In this document: positions 50,802-62,516 of the stretch, in pieces
Layout of the letters: the number at the start of each line of letters is the position of its first letter
How positions within the stretch are numbered: position 1 is the stretch's first letter
NCBI RefSeq assembly: GCF_021155775.2
Contig: NC_060238.1
Coordinates: forward strand, 20,130,970-20,194,969
Reading direction: 5' to 3'
Source: Neodiprion pinetum
Taxonomy: Eukaryota; Arthropoda; Insecta; Hymenoptera; Diprionidae
Length of the DNA: 64,000 nucleotides
The notes under the pieces: generated by a model
What the model was told of the DNA's origin: nothing
The model's input: only the letters and a program-made list of their open reading frames with translations
The model's database searches: none
Translations under genes and position numbers: made by a program

Positions 50802-51547
50802 TCTGACGATTCGCTTGTTTTTCGTATCTCGGGGTCAAAAACGTCGCCTCCGACTGTTGCTTGTTTCTGCTCTGCAGCCGCAAAGGCGAAAAGACGTGAC
50901 GCAGCGCGATTAGAGAATTTTCAACAGACACGAAGCAGCAGTTTCGTAAATTGATATTTCGGAACGGAGAATCAGGATGTCAATGATTCGACGTCTTTTT
51001 GCTCTCTGTGGATGATTTTCTAACCCGATTTCACGTTTTAGATCATCATGAAAAGGGTGAAAAACTTCACTTGCGATTGTCACTTGTTTTCGTCTGCGAT
51101 CAGAGAATCTTCAACAGAGACGAACCAGCAGCTTCGTAATTCGATACAGGGAATCAGGATGTCAATGAATTGACATCATGTTGCTATTGGTGGACGATTC
51201 GCTAGCCCAATTTCACGTTTTAGATCTTCATTTAGGCGGTTATGATGCGAAATTTGCGCGTAAACTGTGTACAATCACAGTCATCACGCAGTTTCTCAAG
51301 CTAACCTAACCTAGTCAACCCAAACATAACCTAACCCTAAGTTAACGTCAACCTAACCTGGCCTAAACTCGATAAATATGCGTTATATTTTCAGAGTTCG
51401 AAGGCCCGTTTCGAAATGATCTCGTCAGGAAGATAAGGAAATTCTTATCATCTATTAAATATTCACAGTTGAGTTGAAAAATACTCGAACTCATCATTCA
51501 ACGACGTGCTTCAGTGTCATAAATTATCATAATCTTTGCAGTTCGCT
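50802..51547. promoter_or_regulatory. Divergent promoter region between xmas and APIP
   Basis: The two ATGs are 746 bases apart and point away from each other. The interval holds a direct repeat of about 140 bases (50908-51052 and 51098-51230, offset about 190), with shared words AGAGAAT, CAACAGA, ATCAGGATGTCAATGA and TTTCACGTTTTAGATC. It also contains a cluster of CCTAACC-like pentamers at 51302-51365. A shared or bidirectional promoter is likely but not shown. Confidence 0.6.
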
Positions 51548-53088
51548 ATGGACTTCTACGACGCAAATTACCCGAAGGTATGAATTACCGAAGTGTTAGA
51601 TAATTCGATCTGATTGTTGCTACTTTGAGTATAATCGTTGCGTTCTTTGAACGGAAAATTTGAAATCTGGAAACCGAATGATGAGAAATCAACTTCATTT
51701 TTAGGAGCATCCTCGCAATTTGATTCCTGAACTTTGTAGGCAGTTTTATCACCTTGGATGGGTGACTGGAACTGGAGGCGGTATCTCTATTAAGGATGGG
51801 TTATTATCCTCATCAATTTAAAAAATAATTCAGCATGCAAGGAGAAATTCCAGGGTGTCCAATAGTTACTGTAATTTTTTAAATCAGGGAATTATCGCAA
51901 GACTATGAATTACTTGGAATTCTATGATACAATATTGAAGTCGAACGTGAATTTGAACTAAAAAGCAGTCTCGTTTTCAAACTGCCACTTGTTTCTTTTG
52001 AAACTTTTACAATCTGCCAAATAAATTGCACTTGTAAATGGATGGCATATTCAGAAGCGAATTTACTTTTTGTAATTTCTACATTCAATCAGCATATCTC
52101 ATTTCTAAGATAATTATAATAAAATAATCAACTCTATTTTTAACATTTGACTGGACATCCTGGAAGTTTGATAGTATTAGCTGATCCAGGAGAAAATATT
52201 AAAGATTTATTAAATTACTTTTTCATTTTTTGAATAGCGACGAAATTTATATAGCGCCTTCTGGTGTGCAGAAAGAGCGTATCAGTCCTGACGAGATGTT
52301 TATTCACGATATAAGAGGGACCGTCAAGAAGACTCCTCCCGATGAGAAAAAGCTGAAACCATCGCAGTGCACGCCTTTGTTTATGTGCGCTTATACTGCA
52401 AGAAATGCAGGGGCGGTTATACACACCCATTCCAAATTTGCAGTCATGGTAACGCTGCTTTGGCCAGAAACAGAATTCCGCATCACTCATCTAGAGATGA
52501 TAAAAGGTAGTTGTCAATAACTGCAGCAGTTGTTTGCTTGTACATTGGCTGGCATACTGAATAGATAATTCACCTTTTAGGAATTAGAAATCAGAAAACA
52601 GGACGCGCTTATCGCTACGACGAAGAGCTGGTTGTGCCGATTATAGAAAATACTCCGTTTGAGGAAGACTTGAAAGATCGTATGGCAGAGATTATTGAAA
52701 AATATCCAGAAACTTGCGCCATTCTGGTCAGAAGGCACGGCGTTTATGTATGGGGCGACACCTGGCAACAAGCTAAGACAATGTAAAAAAAAAAGATTAT
52801 CACTTTTCAGAAGAATTTAAAGAATGATGTTGATATATGTGACGACATTTCCAAAACTGTGAATCAAGTTTGTTTTTTTACTAAAATTTTTCCATGCGTA
52901 AGAGTTATTCAATTTCTATTATTCGACATATTGAAATTACTAACGAATATCGATTTTCTTTCGCTTACAGGACAGAATGCTACGACTACTTGTTCGACAT
53001 CGCTGTTCAGATGAAACAGCATAATTTAAACCCTTTGGCAACACCCGAGCAATACGAGTTACGGTTTCAGCGTACAGAAATTCAATAA
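51548..53088 (+). CDS. Apip: Methylthioribulose-1-phosphate dehydratase, APIP/MtnB (five exons)
   Basis: Exons are 51548-51577, 51705-51799, 52238-52506, 52581-52782 and 52971-53088, in total 714 bases and 237 residues; human APIP has 242. The enzyme dehydrates methylthioribulose-1-phosphate in the cytosolic methionine-salvage pathway. It is a class II aldolase-fold zinc enzyme. The zinc ligands are the two histidines of IHTHSK (H104, H106) and the histidine of RRHGVYVWG (H184); the catalytic acid is E128 in THLEMIKG. All four sit exactly 11 residues before their human counterparts (115, 117, 195, 139), so the active site is intact. GWVTGTGGGISIKDGDEIYIAPSGV gives the substrate phosphate-binding region and crosses the second intron. 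It ends 152 bases from the convergent CWF19L1 stop. Confidence 0.95.
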
Positions 53089-53240
53089 AATATGTTTTAA
53101 AGGACGTCGAACTTTGGAGGCATTTCATATATTTACAATTTACGAAAATAAAAAGCATTTGGCGAATATAAAATGTGATTTCCATCAGCACCAAGTGGGC
53201 GATACTGCACTTTGCGTGTCTTTCAGGATTATCTCCTGTT

Positions 53241-54993
53241 TCATGCAGCAGGATCATACTCTTGAAATTGCTGTCTAATTTTTTTTGCCAACTGAGTTTC
53301 TTCCTCCTTGTCCAACTGGCAATCCTTCCAGTCTGCGCGATCGCTCATGTCCAATATCCGATCGCTTGCTAATGCTTCACGCCCAAACTGAATGGGGAAA
53401 CTTTTCCTGATTCTGTGGTAGAGCATTTCACCACTTGGAAGTTCAACGTAAAAATAGGGCGTTCCTGCCGGGGCTATTTGTTCGAGCTGAGTTCGCGGCG
53501 GGAGTTCATCTAGCTGGAAATTACTGCTCTGCGAAAACTCCTATTGGGAAATAACAGAAAAGAAATTGAAACGTGACAAAGTTTGCTTGGTCGTTTTAAT
53601 TACTCATCGTACCTCGAATGTTTCCTTTAAGGCAGGTTCCTGATTTTTGTGAACAGGAACAGCCTGTAGCTGACAGTGTGAAGTCTTGTAATTTCTTTCA
53701 AAGAATACTGGTACCCTGTCGGTACTGGCATAATACTTGGCCACGGCTTTCTTGAAAGCTTTCATTTCTTTGGCAACGTTATCTGGCAAGATGGAAAGAC
53801 TGGCGTGATGTGTCACGGGCAGTATCAAGAAGTGATCGTCGACCAATCCACCCTTGGCTAAAGCGAGGTAAACTTCAGTGCCAACGGAAATGACCAAGTG
53901 TTTTGATACTTCAGGACTGGAAAGGCAAAACCAGCACTTGGCCTGGTCAAATTCAGGCCTGGGTTTTTTGTGAAAACCGCCATCGCGATTTTTGGATCGT
54001 TTTTTATCGTCCTTGGAGTCCATGTCATAAAAGAACTGGGTATTTCTCGAGTCATCCGCCTGATTGGAGTGCTTAGAATTCAGCAAAGATAGCGGATAAG
54101 GACTCTGCGTTTCGTCTGTCGTTCCTAGCGCCAGATCACAGAGTCTTGTGCGATCAACAGGTGTGAGATTCAGGGCGTAAAGCCATTTCTTTTTCTGTGT
54201 ATTGCCGACTGAAGCCAGACCTATAAATCTTGAGGCTATCTCGATGCTGTCTCCATTCGGTGCGTGGTTCCTATTGAAATGAATCAGAAAATAAGGAAAA
54301 TTTCTTAATACAAATCGCCAAACTTGAAACTTTTATTCAAACATGTGATAAACTTTGAAAAAAACCAATTCACCTGTACGGAGGTCTTTCGTAATGTATA
54401 TCCTCAAGTCCACTGATGTGATATCTTGGTTTGATATGGGCAGCGAGCCACGCCACGAGTTTGGAGCCGTGATATTTGAACTGTGGATTGTTGGGATCGA
54501 GATTTGTGACGTCTTGCGGCCAGGGAGAGCTGAGAAGAATATCAACGCCCCTGAAGCTGGGCTGTCCTTTAAGGCAAATATCTCTGATGGCCGTAACGTC
54601 GGTCTGGTTGAAATTGTAAGCGCCAGAGGATCTGGCAGAGTTTGAGTTTTCCACACCGCTGATGTAGGCGATCTTCAGCCCCGACGATGAATTGTAGAGA
54701 CCTCGTCTGCCGAGGTAGGTAAGATTGGGGCATATTTCGCACCCATCTATATCGGGATAGTGCTCGACGTCTGCTTCTGTGTTTGGACCGATGACATAAG
54801 TTGGCACAGAGATGTGTCTCATACCATTTTTGTACGGCTCCAGTTCGATGTTAGTTGGACCGAAGAAGTTCCCCACGCAAAGCAGAAAGTCAAACGGTCC
54901 AGACTTCTTGTTTATTACCTCGATCTTTGTGAATAACGCTTTGAAGTTTCCTCTCACATCTCCGCATACCAACACTTTCTGCTTGTCAGACAT
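53241..54993 (-). CDS. CWF19L1: CWF19-like protein 1 (three exons)
   Basis: Exons are 54993-54374, 54270-53613 and 53540-53241; they total 1578 bases and 525 residues, close to the human 538. The N-terminal domain starts VLVCGDVRGNFKALF and resembles a metallophosphoesterase core (GDVRGN; LCVGNFFG), as in the debranching-enzyme-associated Drn1/CWF19L family. The middle is basic and low in complexity. The CwfJ C-terminal domain 1 begins at AKCWFCLSSPEVSKHLVIS and includes the HIT-like HFLILPVTHHAS segment; CwfJ domain 2 follows with PYFYVELPSGEMLYHRI and FGREALASDRIL. Family proteins act with post-catalytic spliceosomes and lariat debranching; the exact role in animals is not settled. Confidence 0.93.
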
Positions 54994-57880
54994 TTCTCAG
55001 TTACTTCGGATGTTTTTACCTGTGCAGAGATCAGGATGTCAACAACTCGATGGATGGTACCGATGATGCCTAACGCTCGGTACAATTTGACAGTAAACAG
55101 TGTAACAGACGAGAATTTTTCAACACAGTTTTTTAGGTTAGGTATCAAGTCGGTCGGTAACATGACGAGCTTGATGGAACGTGCGTTTTCACAATAACGC
55201 AACACTTTCCGTTTCTGTTTTACCGACGGTAAATGCGCGTAGGTATCCCAATCGCATCTTACACACGCGCAAACGGTAAATCATTCGAATTTCAAAATTC
55301 GAAGTGTCCGATCGAATCTTCACGAGGTTCGTTGGCTAGAGATTATTTCACCGGTAAGTTCTTTTGTAACGCATGATGACAAGTCTATAGATCAATGAAA
55401 CTTATCAAGCTATACAATTTGGTTACTCTTCTATTTTTTTTTGCAGATCTGATTATTTTCTGCAACTTTTATACGTGCGTACGAAATGACATTTGAGAAA
55501 ATATAGGGAGAATTATATCAATGTATAAAATCTTCATCGTGTAATAGGCAAATTATTTTCCGATTAAGTAAGAGAGAAATATCCTAGGGAAAAAGTCATG
55601 TAAGTTTACGATCTTACTCTTGAAAAATAAAATCCGCATCCGAGGTAGTTCAAAGCATTGAATTCAAATTTCGATACAATTAATTTGCAGCTCTGTTCTT
55701 ATTTTCGTGGAAGATGTAAGAATTGGAAGCCTTATATCAGAAACAGCACAGTAAGATAGGAACAATGATCAATCCTTTACTCCGAATTCATACAAAAGCT
55801 ACAATAAAAGAAATTACAATAATCTTCGTGTTTTCGCAATGCAACGTATATATACAGTTTTCGTATAATGGGAGATCTGGATTCATGAGTAGTTGTGCAG
55901 ACATTTCGCCCTCCTAAATAACGAACCGTTCCCACGTACACTAGGCAGAATTATTCACCTGATTTACGACGTGGAAAGCGTTGTTACAGCTTGAGTAAGA
56001 ATTTTCCCACAGTGCACTTGCAACACCCACGAGCAATAACCTCGTCCTACCTGTCATACACATCTATACCAATACACGGTTTCTTCTTCAGCGTGAAAAA
56101 TTTTTGAAGCAAGAATTTCGTGTACCAGCATAGTAATTACAACCTGCCTGGACAGTTTGTCCCAGTAGGAGACTCGTGGGAATCCTCGGTTTGTAACTAT
56201 ACTGTACTTAGTTTTCGGGTACTGGAAGCGAGTTTGCCGTAGACTTGGAACAGCACATCTGGAAGCGATTTGCCTGTTATAAAATTCCTCGGCATGGGAC
56301 GCGTACATATATATATATATACCTGGTGGAAAATGTACCTGCGATTCTATGGCCATGCACTGTAGCGACAGGCGTCCGTGCACCTTCTTCCACTCACCAC
56401 CATAACGACGGAGAATTCAATTTACATGGTATGTCTACACAGGTGAGTTGGTACCTACACAAGTACCTACTGCAAGTGCATGGTATTGTTTACGTTTACG
56501 GGTGAACCGACTTAACACCGTGAGAAACTTGCAAGATTTTGCAAATTCCGAATTTATTAGGATAGAATCGATACTCTCTGGGAATTTTCAGCTACCGTAC
56601 ACTGGGAAATATCAGAAATATGTATGGGTATTACAATCATACACGACATTGGCTGCTCAGGTGCTCGGGCAATGCTTTTAGGAACTAGTGAGTGAGTTGT
56701 CAGTGACTATTGATTTACGATTTGTATTTTCAATGATGGTTCATGTCTTCGCATAGCAAACACCCCAAACTCTCGGTTTTATAAAAGAAGGAAGAAGAGT
56801 AATTACTGTATAAAATAGATGTGATATCTTTGTAGAGCTATTGGGAGGTATTATAATGGAAATTTGATAAGATTATTGACACGCAATAATTGAAAGACGT
56901 TAGGTGTGTACATTAAAAACAAAACGATCAAGAAGCCTGTATAAAACTACAGTCTTATAAAATAACGGAGAAACACAAATTCAACAGCAGAGAATTTAAA
57001 TCGGAATGTAAGCTCTGATCGAGACTTGCATTATACATATACACGTGTGTAGCTATGTTGGACTTTTTTTTCTCTCAATGATGTACCTGTAGTTGGGATA
57101 ATATAATATGAAGCTAGGATTTATGTTATTTACTGCAAATTCAAGTTAAAATAAATTTCCTTATCTATTTTTTTCTGTGAACACAATGTTATCGGATGAC
57201 GATATTACACAGAAAGTCCGTTTCTTTCAAAATACCAGGCACCATGATGTATCATACGTCCAGTTAAAAGATACGTCAATACCACTGTATAAAAGAAGAC
57301 AGAAAGAAAACGTTTAGAACACCGCCAATTTTATACAGCGTAGTCTTGATTCTTATTGTTGCACTCATACAGATTATACCGATTTTAATACAGTATAAGT
57401 ACAGTTAAAAATTGAGTTCATCTTATTCTAATCTTCGTATGGACAATGTAGGTAGGTCGATATTTCAGCCTGACGCAAAAAGAAACGAAATGAGACGAGT
57501 TCGACTATATTATCTGAATTTTTACTCAATATAATAGAAGATTCGGAGTGAAGTGAGTATAAAGCTAGATCTCAAGTTGGGCTAATTAAATTAAATCACC
57601 AGCAGCGCAATTATCTCCCGTTCAGCAGACATCGCGCATCCCTGAAGCCGAAGCTATTCCCCCACGCTTGTAACTTCGTTTCCGTGAGAGACCGCACGCC
57701 AGAAAGAAGGGTAGGTATAGGTACGTATAAGCGCATGTCGAAGGACCGGAAGAGTACAAAAAAGGAAAATAAAAAAAAAAAAAAAAAAGAATGAATTTAT
57801 ACGTTCACCTTGGTGTCTAGAATGTTGTAAAAGAAATTGGTGTAAAAGCCCTTAAGCTAGTCGCGGATGAAAGGAGGAGG
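54994..57880. other. Upstream of CWF19L1, no further gene recognised
   Basis: The first 350 bases are the CWF19L1 5' side and hold ATCAGGATGTCAA at 55030-55042, a word also present in both copies of the xmas/APIP promoter repeat. The rest is ordinary AT-rich DNA with short frames (60-109 codons) that lack family resemblance. Confidence 0.5.
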
Positions 57881-58320
57881 GTTGCCAACGCCGTACGCGG
57901 CGTACGGCGTAGAAAAATATCAGTCGGGTTGATTTTCGGCTGAAAAAGAGTCACCCTGTTTAAAATCCCGGCTTACACACACAGGCGAAGCTCCTGCGTG
58001 CGCAGATTCGTCTGCGCAGTCAGGCCGCGAGGGAAAAACGTGAAGTGGGCGTGTCGGCTCCGCCCAAAAACGCGGCGCCGGCCAATCAGGATCCGAGGGG
58101 CGTGGCCAGCGCCACCGCATCGCAATTACACGCGCGAACAGCCCCCTCTTTCGACGTATACGGACGAGGGGGATCCCCCGTTGTGTGAGGAAAGTAAAAC
58201 GAGGCGGGGATTGGCGGAGGGAATTGAAAGGGGCAGGGCGACGATGTTTTACGAAGTTGGGAGGAACACGTTCGTTGGGGAGTCAACCGCGCACCGTGAA
58301 CCGGAATCTCTCCGGTGAAA
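57880..58320 (+). promoter_or_regulatory. GC-rich, promoter-like island
   Basis: This is the most GC- and CpG-rich stretch in the window. It contains GC-box words (GTGGGCGTG and CTCCGCCC near 58044-58065, GAGGGGCGTGGC near 58095-58106), a CCAAT box (GGCCAATCAGG, about 58080-58090) and a 21-base palindrome at 57889-57909. A promoter or 5' exon of a gene running beyond the right window edge is the simplest reading. Long frames on both strands (106 and 66 codons) are expected from the composition and are not called as genes. Confidence 0.45.
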
Positions 58321-61300
58321 ATACTACCAACGTTTAGGCATTGTTTTAAAATGGTAGAAAACGGGACACGTGCGCCTATTGCGTTATTTTAGATAAATGA
58401 ATCGTATAATCGAACGGCATTGTCGTCAACGCCGAGTCGAGGGGAGTAATATTACGTAGTAAGATTTTTGAGGGTTATAAGAGGGAAGCTGCGGGGCGGG
58501 ATTTTTGAAACTGAATTTCAAAACATCGAAATATCACGCTCGCGGGTTTTAAAAACCATTTTTTTTTTTTTTATTTAACCAACATTACTCGAGTGCTACG
58601 AGTGCGAAACGCCGGGAATTGTTACAGGTGAACGTAAAATGTATCGAACCCATTGGGGTGATCGCGGCCATAACAACAACGGGCATCAGTCGAGGGTAAA
58701 CGAGAATCGAAAGCAGCGGCGGTCGGTTTTTAAAATTTGAGAGGAAACTCGGCGAGATTTTTTAAATCAAATAATACGGGGAACCCAGTTCCGATTGTTA
58801 AACCTGATTAAATACAAACTGTTATGGAAACTCACCTTGAATATCACGACGGTATTTAATCAACGCACTCGAATTAAAACAGTTCCATGATACGAGGTCG
58901 TTGCTACGTAATGTATGATTATATTAATGAAAACCGAACAAGTGTGTCGATGAAAAATGTTGGCAAAAAGTGCAGTTTATAATTCTAACTTTGCGTTAAT
59001 ACCGTAAAGAAACGTTTACGTTTATTATAAAATATTTATATATGCAACAAGAGGAATTGGATCTCCAAGAAAAGGTTCTACCCTACATTGGATCTCATAG
59101 CCCATCACCCGACGTGCTGACACAACAATTACAGATCACTTCACAGCGAAGGTTCGTTCACCATGGTTGATAACTTTCTCACCTTCTCATATTTATACTC
59201 GTATATATATATATATTCATTGCATACACCAGCACATCGTTTATAGGTACTTATAGGAACACGTTCTCGTTTTGATCGAATTCAATGGTCACAATTATTG
59301 TGATAGGTACGTTCGTTCGACTCTTACAAAGGTGTAACTGTGTATAAGCCAAAAGTTATACTTTTCCATTTTCACAAGCTGAGACTTACACAATGTCGGA
59401 GAATTCTACGGTGTCAATAAAAGTCCACACCGATTGGTGTGAAATTAAACGTCATTGGCGTAAGTCGATCCATTCTCGATCACACCAAGTGGTCTTAAAA
59501 TCAACACAAAAATGGTGTGGACTTCTAAGGAATACTTTCGTTGTTACATTTAACACCGCATTTCAAACAGTGCATAATATTCAACCACGTACGTGATTCG
59601 TTGTAATGAGAAAGATACGTTGATGTCTAAATAATACTGTATAACCTGCTACGTACGATAGTATACGTTTCACACTTATTCCATGAAACAGTCTTTTAAA
59701 CTCACCGGTGCACTTCATAAGCTTCCAAATGTGAGTTATCACCATCGTCAATCTCCGTTCCCACTTGGCTGCTTACGCATCAACGATCTGGAAAATATCG
59801 CTGCAGGCCAAGCTCCAAGCTTATCTGAAAGTGAAAACCCGACGAACGCGTTGAATTTCGTGTATTACCCAACGAGCCATTGGGTTTCCGATTCGAGCCT
59901 GAAAAAAACCGGCAACCCAAAAAAGCGCATGAATAAACACCCCTGATTAGGGGCGAGTGAGGTAACATTAGGGCATGGAGCAGGCGGACTGCGGAGTGTT
60001 GTTATATTAAGTTATTCACGAGGTGTTCCGACCCAGGACTTGATCGTAGTCTTCGGTCCCGAGTCACGTTCAATTGCAAATCGTGGTTCCCGGTCGAATC
60101 TTGGTTCTTCGTTGGAAGGCCAGTCGGATAGTTATGATTGCAGCGGTCGGAGCTGGTGATACTGTGGTGCTGGACGACGTCTGTTCGTTCAACTATAAAC
60201 TCATTTTTCACGTAGTCAAGTTGGACGAATCCAAGTCCAATTAATTCATCGGTCATCGCCGTTGTTTCATCTCTCCCGGTCGTTAATGTCCGTACAAGTG
60301 TCGTAATACTGTTGTGGTCTAAAATTATACTTGTCAATCCAATGTCCATGAGTGAACCTTTCGGTTCATTGCAATGTGTAACTTATATCCATGGATCGGA
60401 GTCTCTCGGATCAACTGATTGTGAGCCGCGGTTCAACCGTCGCGAGTTTCAACGCTGTTTCAATCGTAGTGAAAGTGATCGAAATGAAAGCTTTTTAAAT
60501 ATGTTCCAAGTGAAATATCGACTCGATTTTGGATAATTTATAGAGAGCGTATATTCTATGCATTTATAAACGAGCAATCGCACGAGAGTTTTATCTAAAG
60601 ATCCTTCAGGACTCAATTGAAAATGTTTCTTTGCACTCGGAATGTCGCAGTTCCAATTTCAGAGATTAAATCAACCAATGCGGCTAATCAATTTGTTATG
60701 ATTTTAAATAACTCAGAGTTATGAAGGTATTGAAAAAGATTTATCGACAGAACTTTCTCGAAGAGGATATTAACAAACTAACGAAAAATTGTTGATTTAA
60801 CATTGATCGATTGCTTCTATAAAGGAGCTCAATTATATACGATATCAATTTGTTTCGTCACTTGACGAATCCGCTTTTGTCCAAAATTGACGAATGTTCG
60901 AATATCGATTCTATCCTTTAGAATTCTGTTCTTCTTTTTCTTTTTCAGAAAATATCTAAACAGTCTTACGGAATAAAGTAATTTAACGAACGATATGTTT
61001 TAATTTTCGGTAAATGATAATCGCGGTGACTTTTTAAATCTCGTTTCGCTATTCCATACACCTAATTACTCGCATGCAAAATTTATTCCCCAATGAAAAC
61101 AAGTTTTCTAAATCACGGTGTGTGCAGATCGTGTGATTTTCACGAAACGTTACAGACTTTGAATAAAAATTTGATACGCGTGATGAAAAATATGATCTCG
61201 TGAATAGTTACAGTCGATATTCTCCTAACTGACAATGAGATCAGGTACAAGTGACAGTGTTTTTGGATAAATATACAAATCATAGGTGAGTCAAATCCTT

Positions 61301-62024
61301 AAAAATAGAAAAAAGTGTTCCTTCTGAACAAGCTGCACTTTATACATGGGTAGAAAAATTATAAAATATATAAACTCGATCTTCGACTATTCTATCGTCT
61401 GTGTTTCGTCTTTCTATCAGTTTCAAGTTTTCTATCCTTCACGATTTGCCAACATTCGACACATATCATAAAGATAACGACAGCGATCGATTTTATACGG
61501 TCGAATTGACCGACGGTACAAATTTTCAAAAATAAAAAAAACAACTAGGCATTAATACCAAATTTTAAACAATTCTGTCCATTACTGACGCGTATTTCAA
61601 TGTCTGTAGATGGAAAATTTTGTAAAAAATTTAGCAAATCGTAAATCTCTACAACTTGACCCACAACCATGTACGCATAAAATTCTGTATAAATTCATCG
61701 AATTTTTTCACCATTACTGGATTTTTTATTTCATCGTCGCAAAACTGGTTTTCACGCATCCGGCAATGTTTATTGTGTGTACATATAATAACGCTGATTA
61801 TCGATTATTAATCACACGCGTAAAACCGATCGGTTAGCAGAGTACAATAATAATGTACAAATATATATTGCTGCCGCGATTTACGCACAATCTTCGCATG
61901 CTAATCATCCGTCGTTCCGAGACGTAAAACACGCGACAACGGTCTAAAATAAACAAATATGGGTAACGTTTATTCTGTAGTTTTCATTTCACCGTGTGTA
62001 GAATCTACTCAACGCCTATATGTA
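58321..62024. other. No gene recognised; possible first intron of a gene to the right
   Basis: The DNA is AT-rich apart from a more balanced stretch at about 59750-60480, which holds minus and plus frames of 87-115 codons without family resemblance. A nested inverted repeat lies at 59421-59524. Confidence 0.45.
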
Positions 62025-62516
62025 TATGAGGTATTCCATGCCAACTGAGAGGACATTTTCCCTGACCCCCGGTAATTTGCTTCATTATTTTTTATACGAT
62101 TCTACAACCTAAAAAAAGCGCTCACCATTTTTTTCAGATTTTTTGTCTCAACCATTTTTTTTTTTCAAAAATGTTACAAACCCTTTTATGGTCCTAAAAA
62201 AAACGCCATTTTTTATTTTTTTACAAAAATTCACATAATTTCTGGGTCCCGAAACAAACATTTTGAGTCATAGTTCAGAGTGGAGAATTGATTTTTTGTG
62301 TTTTTTAAATATTTTTTTAGAGGAATAATTTTTCTTGGACGTATACAAAACGTATGTTATGTTTGTAACATTTTTAAAAAAAGAATGGTTGGGACGAAAA
62401 ATCTGAAAAAAAATGGCGAGTGCTTTTTTTAGGTTGTAGAATCATATGAAAAATAATGAAGCAAATTGGCGGGGGTCAGGGAAAAGGTCCTCGCAGTTGG
62501 CATGGAATACCTCATA
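62025..62516. mobile_element. Foldback/MITE-like element of about 490 bp with about 145-bp arms
   Basis: The left arm (from 62025) and the reverse complement of the right arm (to 62516) match over about 145 bases with small differences. Shared words are TATGAGGTATTCCATGCCA, TTTTCCCTGACCCCCG or a close variant, TTTGCTTCATTATTTTT, ATTCTACAACCTAAAAAA and TCAGATTTTTTGTC. The extreme end GGAATACCTCATATA resembles that of the elements at 327 and 12991, while the interior differs. The right flank is a TA run. There is no reading frame. Confidence 0.75.

Noticed and set aside
57998..58318. 106-codon plus frame across the GC-rich island
   Set aside because: Arginine- and proline-rich translation expected from CpG-rich promoter DNA; antisense frames are equally open.
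60002..60349. 115-codon minus-strand frame in a more balanced stretch
   Set aside because: Protein-like in places but unmatched, with overlapping plus frames of similar length nearby; not enough to call a gene.
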